NCBI GenBank assembly: GCA_019694835.1
Contig: JAIBBE010000233.1
Location: forward strand, 1 to 64,000
Source: Fimbriimonadaceae bacterium
Lineage (GTDB): Bacteria; Armatimonadota; Fimbriimonadia; Fimbriimonadales; Fimbriimonadaceae
Direction: 5' to 3'
DNA length: 64,000 nt
Numbering within the stretch: the first letter of the stretch is position 1; the number at the start of each line of letters is the position of its first letter. The notes under the pieces are model-generated. The model was given only the letters and a program-made list of their open reading frames with translations, had not been told where the DNA came from and searched no databases. Below are positions 32,603 through 41,479 of this stretch, piece by piece. The position numbers were made by a program, and so were the translations under genes.

Positions 32603-33700
32603 CTACGCTGGATTGGAAGGCGGAGCTTTGCGGTCGTCCGGAAACCCCATCCACTCCTCCGTTAGGTCACGATCATAGAAACGGAGCCAAGTCTGATTGG
32701 GTAGGGCCACCGCTTCGAGAACAGACCTGACCTCATCCAATCGCTGCAAATCCTCCAGGGCAAGGTCAATTCGAGAGTGGTCGGGCCTGGTTTGGGCTCC
32801 CGTTACACCACCCAGCCTAGCCATACCCAAGTCGTGAGCGACGCGGTCCTCGATGAGGGTTCGCTCCTGCACGTCGTTGATTCGCGGTAGATGGAGATAC
32901 GCGAAAGTCTCTCCGCACACACTGAACCGCTCCGAGCAAAAGAGCGGATCCTGGACCAAAGCCGTGCCAAGTTCTGGGTCGCGCGTATTGACCAGAGTCA
33001 AGCCGTTTGGTGTGGTTTTCTGGAGCAATGCGCCCTTCGTAGAAGTGTTCTCGCGCCACGGAACTGAGGGACGGGAGGCGCGCTGTTTAGCCTTGAGGGC
33101 TTCAAACCTCGTCCGTGCCGGCCCAAGCCAGTCGTCATTCACCTTCATGAGCTTTCGACGGGTATTGCCATGGGTAACCCAGTGATCCAGAGCCTCCTCA
33201 CCGAAAAGTCCTTCGCACCAGCCGACAAAATCCGCCTTTTCATCCGCGTGGCCTATGAGAGGGTAGTCGAGAGATACTTCAATATTGCCGATCAGATTCA
33301 GATCAAGCGACATTCCGGCCAACGATGACTTCTTCCTCGCCTTGGCTTCGATGCTCTGGCGAACTAGGTGAAGGGGTAGGGCAGGGCGGCGGGAAAAGAA
33401 CCTCCAACCTGGCACGTCCGGGGCTCGGGCGATCATTTCGTCAACAAAAGGGCGCAGGCCATAAGCTGATTCGCAGGTCAGCGTCAACTCGGAATTCGGT
33501 GGTGGAGCCATTTCCCACATGATCTCTTCGGACAGTTCAGCAAGTGCATTCACCATTGGCCCAACCGGCGTTTGCTGCGACTCGACCGCCGGTTTCACTT
33601 CGGTCAAGAATCTATGCCAGAACCGCTCAACCTTGTCAAGCCAAAGCTGGCGGAGCGCGACATCCTGGGGATGACGGGAATCAAGCGTGAGCCATCGCAT
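32603..33700 (-). CDS. Hypothetical protein (365 aa)
   Basis: A soluble 365-residue protein without signal or membrane segment, rich in Trp and Arg. The C-terminal third includes ALEDLQRLDEVRSVLEAVAL and ends FYDRDLTEEWMGFPDD, a pattern I do not recognise. The middle part (TLVNTRDPELGTALVQDPLF, CGETFAYLHLPRIND) could be a substrate-binding or ferredoxin-like fold. It is monocistronic between the FAD oxidase and gyrB. No function proposed. Confidence 0.55.
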   Translation of the reverse strand: MRWLTLDSRHPQDVALRQLWLDKVERFWHRFLTEVKPAVESQQTPVGPMVNALAELSEEIMWEMAPPPNSELTLTCESAYGLRPFVDEMIARAPDVPGWRFFSRRPALPLHLVRQSIEAKARKKSSLAGMSLDLNLIGNIEVSLDYPLIGHADEKADFVGWCEGLFGEEALDHWVTHGNTRRKLMKVNDDWLGPARTRFEALKAKQRASRPSVPWRENTSTKGALLQKTTPNGLTLVNTRDPELGTALVQDPLFCSERFSVCGETFAYLHLPRINDVQERTLIEDRVAHDLGMARLGGVTGAQTRPDHSRIDLALEDLQRLDEVRSVLEAVALPNQTWLRFYDRDLTEEWMGFPDDRKAPPSNPA

Positions 33701-33839
33701 CTTGCGTCCTTGTACCAGAAAATGAGCAGGCGCGAGGTGATTTTCTGATGCGCATTATCCAGCCATAAAGCTATCGCAGCACGCGTACCTAACTTCTGGC
33801 TCGAGACGGGATGGGAGGACACCCCCGATCAGCGGGAGA

Positions 33840-35936
33840 CTAATAGTGCCAGTCGAGGTTGAGGGCTTCCTTGGCGTGTCGCTCAATGAACTCGCGACGC
33901 GGTTCGACCTTCTCACCCATGAGCCGACTGAACATCATCTCGATCTCCATCTCGAACTCGGGGTTGAGCAGAACCTGAAGCAGTCGACGATTCTCGGGGT
34001 TCATCGTCGTCTCTTCCAGTTCCTCGGCGTTCATTTCGCCCAGACCTTTGAAGCGGGTGACATCCGGCTCCTTGCGGCGAGACTTTTTGAGGTTCTTGAT
34101 GATCTCGTCCCTCTCTTCCATCGTCATCGCGTAGTGGCGCTCGTTGACGCCGGAGCGGATGACGTAGAGCGGGGGTTGGGCGAGATAGACGTGCCCGTTC
34201 TCGATGAGCGGCTTCATATAACGGTAGAAGAACGTCAGCAAGAGCGTGCGGATGTGTTCGCCGTCAACGTCGGCGTCGGTCATGATGATGATCTTGTGGT
34301 AGCGGAGCTTGGAGAGGTCCAAGCCCTCCTCCTTCCCGTTCTTTCCGTTGCCGGAATGACCGTTGTCGCTTTCGATAGCAGCCGGGTCCTCGCCCAGTCC
34401 GCCGTCTCGGCCGAGGGAAACATCGAATCCAACACCTAATGCCGCGATGAGCGATTTGATTTCCTCGTTGTCGAGCGCCTTGTCGAGGCGGGCACGCTCG
34501 ACGTTCAGGATCTTGCCCTTGAGGCCCATGATCGCCTGGGTCATTCGGTCGCGCGCGCCCTTGGCCGAGCCGCCAGCCGATTCACCTTCTACCAGGAAGA
34601 GCTCGCACTTCTCCGGCTCCTTGCTGACGCAGTCGGCGAGTTTGCCAGGCAGGCCGAAGCTGTCCATAGCGGAGCTTCGCTTGACGGCCTCGAAAGCCTT
34701 TCTCGCAGCTTCTCGGGCGCGCTGAGCGGTAAGGGCTTTGTCGACGATGGACCGGGCAATGCGCGGATTCTCGTCCATGAAGGTCGAGAGGCCGTCGCCG
34801 ACCAGCGAGTTGACGATGCCCTGGACTTCCGGCGTGACGAGCTTGACCTTGTCCTGCGAGTTGTAGCTCGGGTTTTCGAGCTTGAGAGCGATGACTGCGG
34901 TCAAGCCATCGGCCACGTCGTCGGACTGGAAGTTCTTGTCCTTTTCCTTCAGGACGTTGTTCTTCCTGGCGTAGGCGTTGATCACGCGGGTCAGAGCCGT
35001 GCTGAAGCCTGAAACGTGGGTGCCGCCGTCGGGTTGGTGGATATTGTTCGAGAAGGCAAGGATCGTCTGGTTGTAGCCATCGTGATACTGCATCGCGATT
35101 TCGACTTCGTACGACTCTTTCACTCGCCGGAAGAAGATGACCTTGTGTAGGGCCTCCTTGCTTTCGTTGACGTCCTCAACCAGTTGCTGTATGCCGCGCG
35201 TGTAGTGGTAAGTCTCGGACTCGTCCTCGTTCTGCTCATCGATGAACTCGAAGGTAACCGTGGGGTTGAGGTAGGCGAGTTCTCGCAAGCGGGACTTGAT
35301 GATGTGGAGGTCGTACTCCGTCTCGGTCATCACCGTTGGGTCGGCGAGCCACCGGGTTGTGGTGCCTGTGCCCTCAGCCTTGCCGACTTCCTTGACCTCG
35401 CCCTGAGGGATGCCCGCCGCGTAGCGCTGCATGTACTCCTTGCCGTCGCGCCGCACATGGACTTCGCACCACTCAGACAGGGCGTTGGTGCACGAGACGC
35501 CCACGCCGTGGAGACCGCCTGAGACCTTATAGCCGGTGCCTTCGCCGCCGAACTTTCCGCCCGCATGGAGCACGGTCATAACGACCTGGAGGGTCGAGAC
35601 GCCCATCTTCCCGTGAATGCCGACCGGGATGCCGCGCCCGTTGTCGGCGACGCTCATCGAGTTGTCCGAATGGAGGATGATCTTGATGTGATCGCAGTAT
35701 CCGGCGAGTGCTTCGTCGACCGAGTTGTCGATGACCTCGCGGAACATCTGGTGCAGACCCTTCTTGCCGTTGTCGCCGACGTACATTCCGGGACGCTTTC
35801 GAACGGCCTCGAGACCCTCGAGGACTTGGATGCTGTCCTCGGTGTATTCGGCAACGACGTGTGAGTCGAGCGCCGCGTCATCGGCGGTGTGGCCGTCTTG
35901 CGGCTCGTCGGGAGTCATGTTTTCGGGATCGGTCAT
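33840..35936 (-). CDS. gyrB: DNA gyrase subunit B
   Basis: A 698-residue protein from the ATG at 35936 (the frame upstream, starting 36056, has poor composition). GHKL ATPase: GLEAVRKRPGMYVG, NSVDEALAGYCD, VADNGRGIPVGIHGK and GLHGVGVSCTNALS. The TOPRIM part has CELFLVEGESAGGSAKGARD with the catalytic Glu and IIMTDADVDGEHIRTLLLT. The C-terminal zinc-free GyrB tail ends NLDWHY. A serine/glycine-rich insert (EDPAAIESDNGHSGNGKNGK) sits in the TOPRIM region. It introduces negative supercoils with GyrA, which is not in this window. Confidence 0.97.
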   Translation of the reverse strand: MTDPENMTPDEPQDGHTADDAALDSHVVAEYTEDSIQVLEGLEAVRKRPGMYVGDNGKKGLHQMFREVIDNSVDEALAGYCDHIKIILHSDNSMSVADNGRGIPVGIHGKMGVSTLQVVMTVLHAGGKFGGEGTGYKVSGGLHGVGVSCTNALSEWCEVHVRRDGKEYMQRYAAGIPQGEVKEVGKAEGTGTTTRWLADPTVMTETEYDLHIIKSRLRELAYLNPTVTFEFIDEQNEDESETYHYTRGIQQLVEDVNESKEALHKVIFFRRVKESYEVEIAMQYHDGYNQTILAFSNNIHQPDGGTHVSGFSTALTRVINAYARKNNVLKEKDKNFQSDDVADGLTAVIALKLENPSYNSQDKVKLVTPEVQGIVNSLVGDGLSTFMDENPRIARSIVDKALTAQRAREAARKAFEAVKRSSAMDSFGLPGKLADCVSKEPEKCELFLVEGESAGGSAKGARDRMTQAIMGLKGKILNVERARLDKALDNEEIKSLIAALGVGFDVSLGRDGGLGEDPAAIESDNGHSGNGKNGKEEGLDLSKLRYHKIIIMTDADVDGEHIRTLLLTFFYRYMKPLIENGHVYLAQPPLYVIRSGVNERHYAMTMEERDEIIKNLKKSRRKEPDVTRFKGLGEMNAEELEETTMNPENRRLLQVLLNPEFEMEIEMMFSRLMGEKVEPRREFIERHAKEALNLDWHY

Positions 35937-36127
35937 GGCGTTGATTCGTGGCTTTGAGACGCGGCCAAACGGGCCGCTGAGAGTGCCTCGATGAACCCAA
36001 ATTGTACCTGATTTAGCCCGTTGTCGGCGCAGATCGCTCTCTCTCGGGTCCGACATCGCAGGACACCGGGGGATGAGAGCCGGTGAGGATTGGGGGCCGT
36101 GTGTCCTATACTTCCCTAAGGAGTTTT

Positions 36128-37018
36128 ATGGCGCGCGCAATCATCAAGCGGATCTATCGGAAGACACTGCCCCTGTTTCGGAGGGCGATGCGGGATATCC
36201 CCTCGGTCACCGGCAAGTTCATCGCCTTCGACGAAGACGCCAACTCCTTCATCATCAAAAAGACCGGCTCCGGCCCGTCAGCCATGGCCGAACCAGGTCT
36301 GCCAGCGCCGGTAGATGAGAAGAACCTGCGACACACCCCGGGCGGGGCTACGTGGTCACCCCTCGAGGGCTACCTGGAAGGCGGCAAGAAAGACCATGCG
36401 ATGATGATGAAGATCCTCGGCGAGGCGGGGTTTCAAATCCAGCCAGGCCAAGCGATCCTCGACTTTGGCTGCTCCACCGCGCGGATCCTGCGCTGGTTCA
36501 AGGACGATGCCGAAAAGGCCGAGTTCTGGGGCGTCGACATCCATGCGGGTGACATTTGGTGGTGCAAAACGCACCTAAGTCCTCCCTTCAAGTTCGCCAC
36601 CACCACCACGCAACCACATCTGCCGTTCGGGGACGACACGTTCGACCTGATCTATGCGGGCTCCCTGTTCACCCACATCGACGACCAAGCCGATTCCTGG
36701 TTTCTGGAACTGCGGCGCGTACTCAAGCCGAGCGGATTGTTGTACGTCACGATTCACGACGAACACAGCATTGACATCCTCCAGGGCCGCCTGAAAGACT
36801 CCTCGACGGGTAAAGCCCTGGCCGCTGACCAGAGCTATCAGAGCTACATCAAAGAGCCCTATGCCGTGTTCACGGTCGGTCGGTCCATTGGCTCGCAAGT
36901 GTTCTACTGCCGCGAGTGGATCTTGCGAGACCTCAGCGATATCTTCGAGGTGGTCTCAGTCACGGAAGAGGCGTATGGCACTTTTCAGACTGCACTGGTC
37001 TTGAGGAAGCCGACCTAG
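36128..37018 (+). CDS. Class I SAM-dependent methyltransferase
   Basis: A 296-residue enzyme from the ATG at 36128, preceded by AAGGAG at about 36118. Motif I is ILDFGCSTARILRWF, followed by FWGVDIHAGDIWWC and LPFGDDTFDLIYAGSLFTHI, then ELRRVLKPSGLLYVTIHDEH, the standard Rossmann order. The first 70 residues are basic and include FIIKKTGSGP, perhaps a substrate-recognition segment. Probably modifies a carbohydrate or small metabolite. It lies alone between gyrB (divergent) and the HAF-repeat protein. Confidence 0.85.
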   Translation: MARAIIKRIYRKTLPLFRRAMRDIPSVTGKFIAFDEDANSFIIKKTGSGPSAMAEPGLPAPVDEKNLRHTPGGATWSPLEGYLEGGKKDHAMMMKILGEAGFQIQPGQAILDFGCSTARILRWFKDDAEKAEFWGVDIHAGDIWWCKTHLSPPFKFATTTTQPHLPFGDDTFDLIYAGSLFTHIDDQADSWFLELRRVLKPSGLLYVTIHDEHSIDILQGRLKDSSTGKALAADQSYQSYIKEPYAVFTVGRSIGSQVFYCREWILRDLSDIFEVVSVTEEAYGTFQTALVLRKPT

Positions 37019-37119
37019 AGGATGTCGCATGAAATGCCGACGGGGGAGCGGCCAGGACCCCCGTAGAATGAATTGGAGCGATGCTCCAAGGCGGAGTTTC
37101 GCTCGGCAGGGAGGTTGCC

Positions 37120-38595
37120 ATGAAACTTCGTGATTTTGGCCAATCCCGATCCCCTTTACAGAGGGTAGCCCTAGTATTCGTGGTCGGTTGTGGCCTCCTT
37201 TCAACTGCGGCACCTTGGTCGGTCGTTCGACTGCATCCGGCGGGTGCCAGTGCCTCGTACGGTTTCGCCTCAGGGCCGGGCCTACAAGGGGGCCAAGTCT
37301 ACTCGGGAGGCGTCTATCGAGCCGCGCTTTGGCAGGGCACGGCCGCTTCTTACGTTGACCTAAACCCGACGGGTTCTGGTCGTTCCGAGGTTCGCGCCAT
37401 CGCCGGAACCCAGCAAGTGGGTCAGGCGGTGATCGGCGGCGTGTGGCGAGCCGGAATGTGGTCCGGTACCGCTGCATCGTGGCTAAGCCTGCATCCCAGC
37501 GGAACTACGTGGTCCGCAGCCTATGGCACGGACGGCGTCCAGCAAGTCGGCACAGTGACGGTCGGCGGCACTCAGCATGCCGGATATTGGACCGGCTCAC
37601 CCGCCTCTTGGGTAGACCTGCATCCGCTCGGGGCGACCTTGTCCTACGGTTACGACACTTACGCCGGTGTTCAGGGCGGCTGGGCCCAGTTCGGAGTGGG
37701 AACACAGGACCACGCTGCCATCTGGTACGGAACGGCCCTCAGTTTTGTCGACCTAAATCCCACCGGATCCACCCGCTCCCGCGTGAACGGGATCTGGGAA
37801 ACGACGCAGGCCGGATTCGCGACCTTCGACAGTGTCCAGCGCGCAGGCATCTGGAACGGATCGCGTGACTCGTGGGTGAGTTTGCATCCCATCGGCGCGA
37901 CCTTCTCGGAGGCCTTGGACATCTTCGGTCCGCGACAAGTTGGGCAAGCGACGATCGGCGGGATTCCCCACGCAATCATGTGGGAGGGCAAAGCTGAGGG
38001 CTACGTCGACCTCAACGCCTGCCTGCCTTCGCACCTCAACTCCGCCACCGCCGCTTCGATCTGGGACGACGGGACCAACATCTACATCGTTGGCTTCGGC
38101 TGGCATTCTCAAACGATCACGCCGTATGAGGCACTTCTCTGGATTGGCACCGTGGAAGTTCACTTGACGGGCACCGTCGAATTCGGCGATTTGTCGAGTC
38201 GGACCCGACAACCCAACCCAGTGGTCCTCGAGTTCCGCGATCCGGGAACGACGATGGTCGTGGGTACGCGCGTCGCGACGCTGAATGCCACGGGTGGCTT
38301 CGACGTCACCGTGCCGGCCGCTCTCCCCTTGGACGTGTCGATCAAAGAGGACACTTGGCTGCGCCGGACCATGCTTGTGAACACCGGTCCGATCACACTG
38401 AATCTGGTGAACGGTGACTGCGACAAGGACAACGAGGTCGGAATCGGTGACTACGCGATCTTGTCCTCCGCCTACGGAAGCGCACCTGGGGAAGTGAACT
38501 GGAACGCGTCGGCCGACCTCAACAGGGATGACGTCGTCGACATCGCCGACTACGCGATTCTGTCGTCGAACTACGGTCGCTCTGGCGACGAGTAG
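37120..38595 (+). CDS. Secreted HAF-type repeat protein with C-terminal EF-hand module
   Basis: A 491-residue protein from the ATG at 37120 (GGGAGG about eight bases upstream). After a hydrophobic signal segment it has about six imperfect repeats of roughly 45 residues of the form DLxPTGxxxSxxxGxxGxQ, then VGxxxxGGxxxAxxWxGxxASW. HAF repeats are known from secreted proteins of unknown role. Residues near 400-450 form a beta-sandwich ending TWLRRTMLV. It ends GDCDKDNEVGIGDYAILSSA and DVVDIADYAILSSNYG. The module and spacing match the other dockerin-tailed proteins. Confidence 0.85.
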   Translation: MKLRDFGQSRSPLQRVALVFVVGCGLLSTAAPWSVVRLHPAGASASYGFASGPGLQGGQVYSGGVYRAALWQGTAASYVDLNPTGSGRSEVRAIAGTQQVGQAVIGGVWRAGMWSGTAASWLSLHPSGTTWSAAYGTDGVQQVGTVTVGGTQHAGYWTGSPASWVDLHPLGATLSYGYDTYAGVQGGWAQFGVGTQDHAAIWYGTALSFVDLNPTGSTRSRVNGIWETTQAGFATFDSVQRAGIWNGSRDSWVSLHPIGATFSEALDIFGPRQVGQATIGGIPHAIMWEGKAEGYVDLNACLPSHLNSATAASIWDDGTNIYIVGFGWHSQTITPYEALLWIGTVEVHLTGTVEFGDLSSRTRQPNPVVLEFRDPGTTMVVGTRVATLNATGGFDVTVPAALPLDVSIKEDTWLRRTMLVNTGPITLNLVNGDCDKDNEVGIGDYAILSSAYGSAPGEVNWNASADLNRDDVVDIADYAILSSNYGRSGDE

Positions 38596-38648
38596 TCGCT
38601 CCTACGAGGGAGGCATCCTGCGGGGCAGGTACCTCCCTCGCACCCGAG

Positions 38649-39246
38649 CTAGTTTCCACCTCCCGAACTTCCTTTCATGGCGACGCGGCCGTAGAACGGC
38701 AGCCAGGGACCACCCGAATCGCCTGCGCTCGATGCGAGCGTTTCCTCAGGATTGCTGACAAGAAACACCCTGTAGGAAAGTCGAGGCGATGGGCAAGCTG
38801 GGCCCAGCATGACGTCCGCGGTCATTGCCGCCGTGTCTGGTTCTGAGGCACCCTCGCGACGATAGCGAAATGGGTTCGTCGTGAAGTGCCATCGGAAGAG
38901 GATCCGTCCTTCACGCCGAAAGATGTCGAGTCGAGCCCCCACCAGTTTGAGTGCGATGGGGGGACCGGCAGGAGGGATGCACTTGAGGCTTCCAAAGGAT
39001 GCTGCATTGGGATCGGCGAAATTGGGCACCGGAAGGAGGTCAGGCTCCAGCGCACCCCCCCAGAACGGGAATGTTGCTGGTATTGGGGTAGGCGACTCGC
39101 TTGGCGCAAAGCGTTAGGGAGAGATTCCCGCGAGCCGTGCGCACAGAACCCTGCATGTCGATTTGAGCAGTCTGAGCGAACGAGGAGGCGGCGACGAGCA
39201 CGAAAGGCAGTCCGCAAAAGGACCGCTTGAAAGCATGGTTGGACAG
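38649..39246 (-). pseudogene. Secreted hypothetical protein, frameshifted at a 7-base homopolymer
   Basis: Two minus-strand frames look like one gene. The upstream frame, with no ATG, gives LSNHAFKRSFCGLPFVLVAA then SSFAQTAQIDMQGSVRTARG, a clear signal peptide. A CTG at 39246 sits eight bases after GGAGG and could start it. That frame reaches the tract of seven C on the plus strand (39055-39061) and then a stop. A +1/-1 shift joins it to the frame continuing LLPVPNFADPNAASFGSLKC and ending at 38649. The joined product is about 198 residues. The shift is either a real inactivation, phase variation or an assembly error. Confidence 0.6.
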
Positions 39247-39368
39247 TAGGAAACCTCCGAAATGGTCTTGCCCGCTTTCGCCTCATTCCTGCATTTGCAT
39301 CTCAGGCCTCTTGTATCTTGGCGAGTATTCGCTCGTCGGTGAAGAGTTTCTTTCGCCCGATCTGATTG

Positions 39369-39395
39369 AACCGGCCCCATTTTGCAGGGCCGGTT
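39369..39395 (-). terminator. Perfect hairpin terminator
   Basis: AACCGGCCC, 9-base loop, GGGCCGGTT; perfect 9-bp stem 14 bases beyond the stop of the orphan EF-hand fragment on the minus strand. AT-rich sequence follows on the plus side. Confidence 0.8.
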
Positions 39396-39408
39396 AATAT
39401 TTGAATCA

Positions 39409-39530
39409 CTAATCTCCTGCGAGACCGTAATTCCCGGAGAGGATCGCGTAGTCGCCAATGCTGATTTCCTCGTCTCCATCAAGGTCCGAGCGCGGGAGCG
39501 TTCTCAGGTACGAAATGGCCCCTCTGGGGC
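39409..39530 (-). pseudogene. Orphan C-terminal EF-hand (dockerin-like) fragment
   Basis: The minus strand reads DLDGDEEISIGDYAILSGNY then GLAGD-stop, the terminal half of the module found on other secreted proteins here. In the same frame only about 20 uninformative residues precede it before a TAG at about 39530. The parent gene is absent, and the methylisocitrate-lyase-like gene begins next to it. The fragment keeps its own terminator, so loss of the body was by deletion or replacement. Confidence 0.75.
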
Positions 39531-39540
39531 TTATATTAGG

Positions 39541-40431
39541 CTAACTTAGAGACTTCTCCGACCACGCCAAATCCTGAGCCGTGAAAGACTGGTACTCCAA
39601 GGTCTCGTACAACTCCGCCCGCGTCCGCATTCGATCCATGAATCCGGCCTGGGTTCCAGTCGTAACCAACTCCGCATAGCACTCCAACACCGCCTTCAGC
39701 ATCACCCTAAACGCCGTCATCGGGAAGATAACCATCTGGTAGCCCATCCCCGCAAACCGAGACACGGGGATGAGGGGGGTCTTGCCGAACTCGGTCATGT
39801 TCGCCAAAAGCGGGACGCTCACGCCTTTGCGGAATGCCTCGAACTCCGCTTCCGACTCCAGCCCCTCGGGAAACACCGCGTCGGCACCGTGATCGACGTA
39901 GCGCTTCGCCCGCTCGATCGCGCTCTCCAGCCCCTCAACGCCGCGCGCGTCGGTCCGGGCGACGATCAGGAATGAACTGTCTTTCTTGGCATCGACGGCG
40001 GCGCGAATCTTGGTCGACATCTGCACGGCGTCGATGACTTGCTTGCCGTCGAGGTGGCCGCATCGTTTGGGACTGACTTGGTCTTCGAGGTGGATGCCCG
40101 CGAGGCCAGCCCGCTCCATTTCGATGACGGTTCGGGTGACGTTCCAGGCTTCGCCAAAGCCGGTATCGGCATCGGAAATGATGGGGAGGGGGGCGACTTG
40201 ACAGACGGTCGCGGCGGTCTGGGCCATCTCGGTGAGGGTCACGAGGGCGATGTCGGGGACGCCGAGGAGGCCGTTGGTGACTCCCGCTCCGCTCAGGTAC
40301 AGCGCCTCGGCCCCCACCTGGTGCGCGGCTCGGGCAGTGATCGCGTTGAACACGCCGGGCATGGTGACGGTCCCCTTGGCCATCATCTCGCGCAGCTTGG
40401 CACCGGGGCGGTCGATCGAGGGGCGAATCAT
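39541..40431 (-). CDS. Isocitrate lyase/PEP mutase superfamily, methylisocitrate lyase-like
   Basis: A 296-residue TIM-barrel enzyme from the ATG at 40431 (an upstream start at 40485 adds 18 poor residues). Motif SPKRCGHLDGK contains the K-R-C-G-H catalytic Cys loop of isocitrate/2-methylisocitrate lyases; ISDADTGFGEAWNVTRTV has the metal-binding Asp residues and the PRPB-like pattern. It would split 2-methylisocitrate to pyruvate and succinate in propionate use; no methylcitrate synthase is nearby. Carboxyphosphonoenolpyruvate mutase relatives share the motif, so exact substrate is open. Confidence 0.85.
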   Translation of the reverse strand: MIRPSIDRPGAKLREMMAKGTVTMPGVFNAITARAAHQVGAEALYLSGAGVTNGLLGVPDIALVTLTEMAQTAATVCQVAPLPIISDADTGFGEAWNVTRTVIEMERAGLAGIHLEDQVSPKRCGHLDGKQVIDAVQMSTKIRAAVDAKKDSSFLIVARTDARGVEGLESAIERAKRYVDHGADAVFPEGLESEAEFEAFRKGVSVPLLANMTEFGKTPLIPVSRFAGMGYQMVIFPMTAFRVMLKAVLECYAELVTTGTQAGFMDRMRTRAELYETLEYQSFTAQDLAWSEKSLS

Positions 40432-40468
40432 GCGATCAGAGTACCACCAGGTACCCTGATCGCTCGCC

Positions 40469-41479
40469 ATGACACCCAACCTCACCGTTGCCGTCGTCGG
40501 GGCGACCGGCTACACCGGAGCCGAAGTCGTCCGCCTCCTTGAACGCCATCCGAATGCGCGCGTCTGCGTCGCGACCTCCGAGCGTCAAGCGGGCTGCCGG
40601 CTCCGTCAATCGTGTCCTTGGCTGGCGACAGACATTGTTTTGGAGGCCTTTGAGGCCGACTCGCTCGACGTCGAAGTGGTGTTTTTGTGCCAAGAAGCTG
40701 GCTTTGCGATGGAGTGGCTGCCTCGTTTGGCTTCGAAGGCCCGAGTCATCGACTTGTCCGCCGACTTTCGCCTCCCGGACACCACGAGCTACGAGACGTG
40801 GTACAAGCGAGCCCACACTGCGCCGCACCTTGAACCTTGGCCGGTCTACGGACTGTGCGAACTGGCGGACGCGGATGAACTTCGCGCCGCCCGCGCCGTC
40901 GCCAATCCTGGCTGCTATCCGACCGCTTCGTTGCTGGCCTTGGTGCCTCTGCTCGACCTGATTCAAGGTATCCCGATCATCGATGCAAAGTCGGGCGTCA
41001 GCGGGGCCGGGCGGAGCAAGGCTGAGACGGACTACTTGTTCACGGAAGTCACGGGCGGGTTCAAGCCCTACGCGGTGGTCGGCCATCGCCATACGCCCGA
41101 AATTGAGCGCTTCGCGGGTCCGCTGGTTCGTTTCACACCCCACCTCATTCCTTCTGCGCGTGGGATTTGCAGCACGATCCATGTTTCGCTGAAGTCCGGC
41201 GTTACCCGCGATGAGATCATGGCGCGTTGGAAAGCCCAGTATCGAGATCGTCCGTTCATCGACATCCGCGAGGAAGGTTGGCCGTCAACCAAGGAAGTTC
41301 AGGGCTCCAATCGCTGCGCCTTGGCATGCGAAGTCGACGAGCGTACTGGGTTTGCCGTGCTGGTCGGCGTGATAGACAATTTGGTGAAGGGTGCGGCAGG
41401 GCAGGCCGTCCAGAATATGAACCTCATGTTTGGTTTGCCCGAGGAGACCGGTTTGCCTTTGGCAGGAGTGTGGCCATGA
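40469..41479 (+). CDS. argC: N-acetyl-gamma-glutamyl-phosphate reductase
   Basis: A 336-residue enzyme. NADP-binding VAVVGATGYTGAEVVRLLER and catalytic Cys in VANPGCYPTASLLALVPL; VSGAGRS and HRHTPEIE (His) complete the site. It reduces N-acetylglutamyl phosphate to the semialdehyde in arginine synthesis. It is the first gene of a coupled series of six; its stop overlaps the argJ ATG. Confidence 0.97.
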   Translation: MTPNLTVAVVGATGYTGAEVVRLLERHPNARVCVATSERQAGCRLRQSCPWLATDIVLEAFEADSLDVEVVFLCQEAGFAMEWLPRLASKARVIDLSADFRLPDTTSYETWYKRAHTAPHLEPWPVYGLCELADADELRAARAVANPGCYPTASLLALVPLLDLIQGIPIIDAKSGVSGAGRSKAETDYLFTEVTGGFKPYAVVGHRHTPEIERFAGPLVRFTPHLIPSARGICSTIHVSLKSGVTRDEIMARWKAQYRDRPFIDIREEGWPSTKEVQGSNRCALACEVDERTGFAVLVGVIDNLVKGAAGQAVQNMNLMFGLPEETGLPLAGVWP

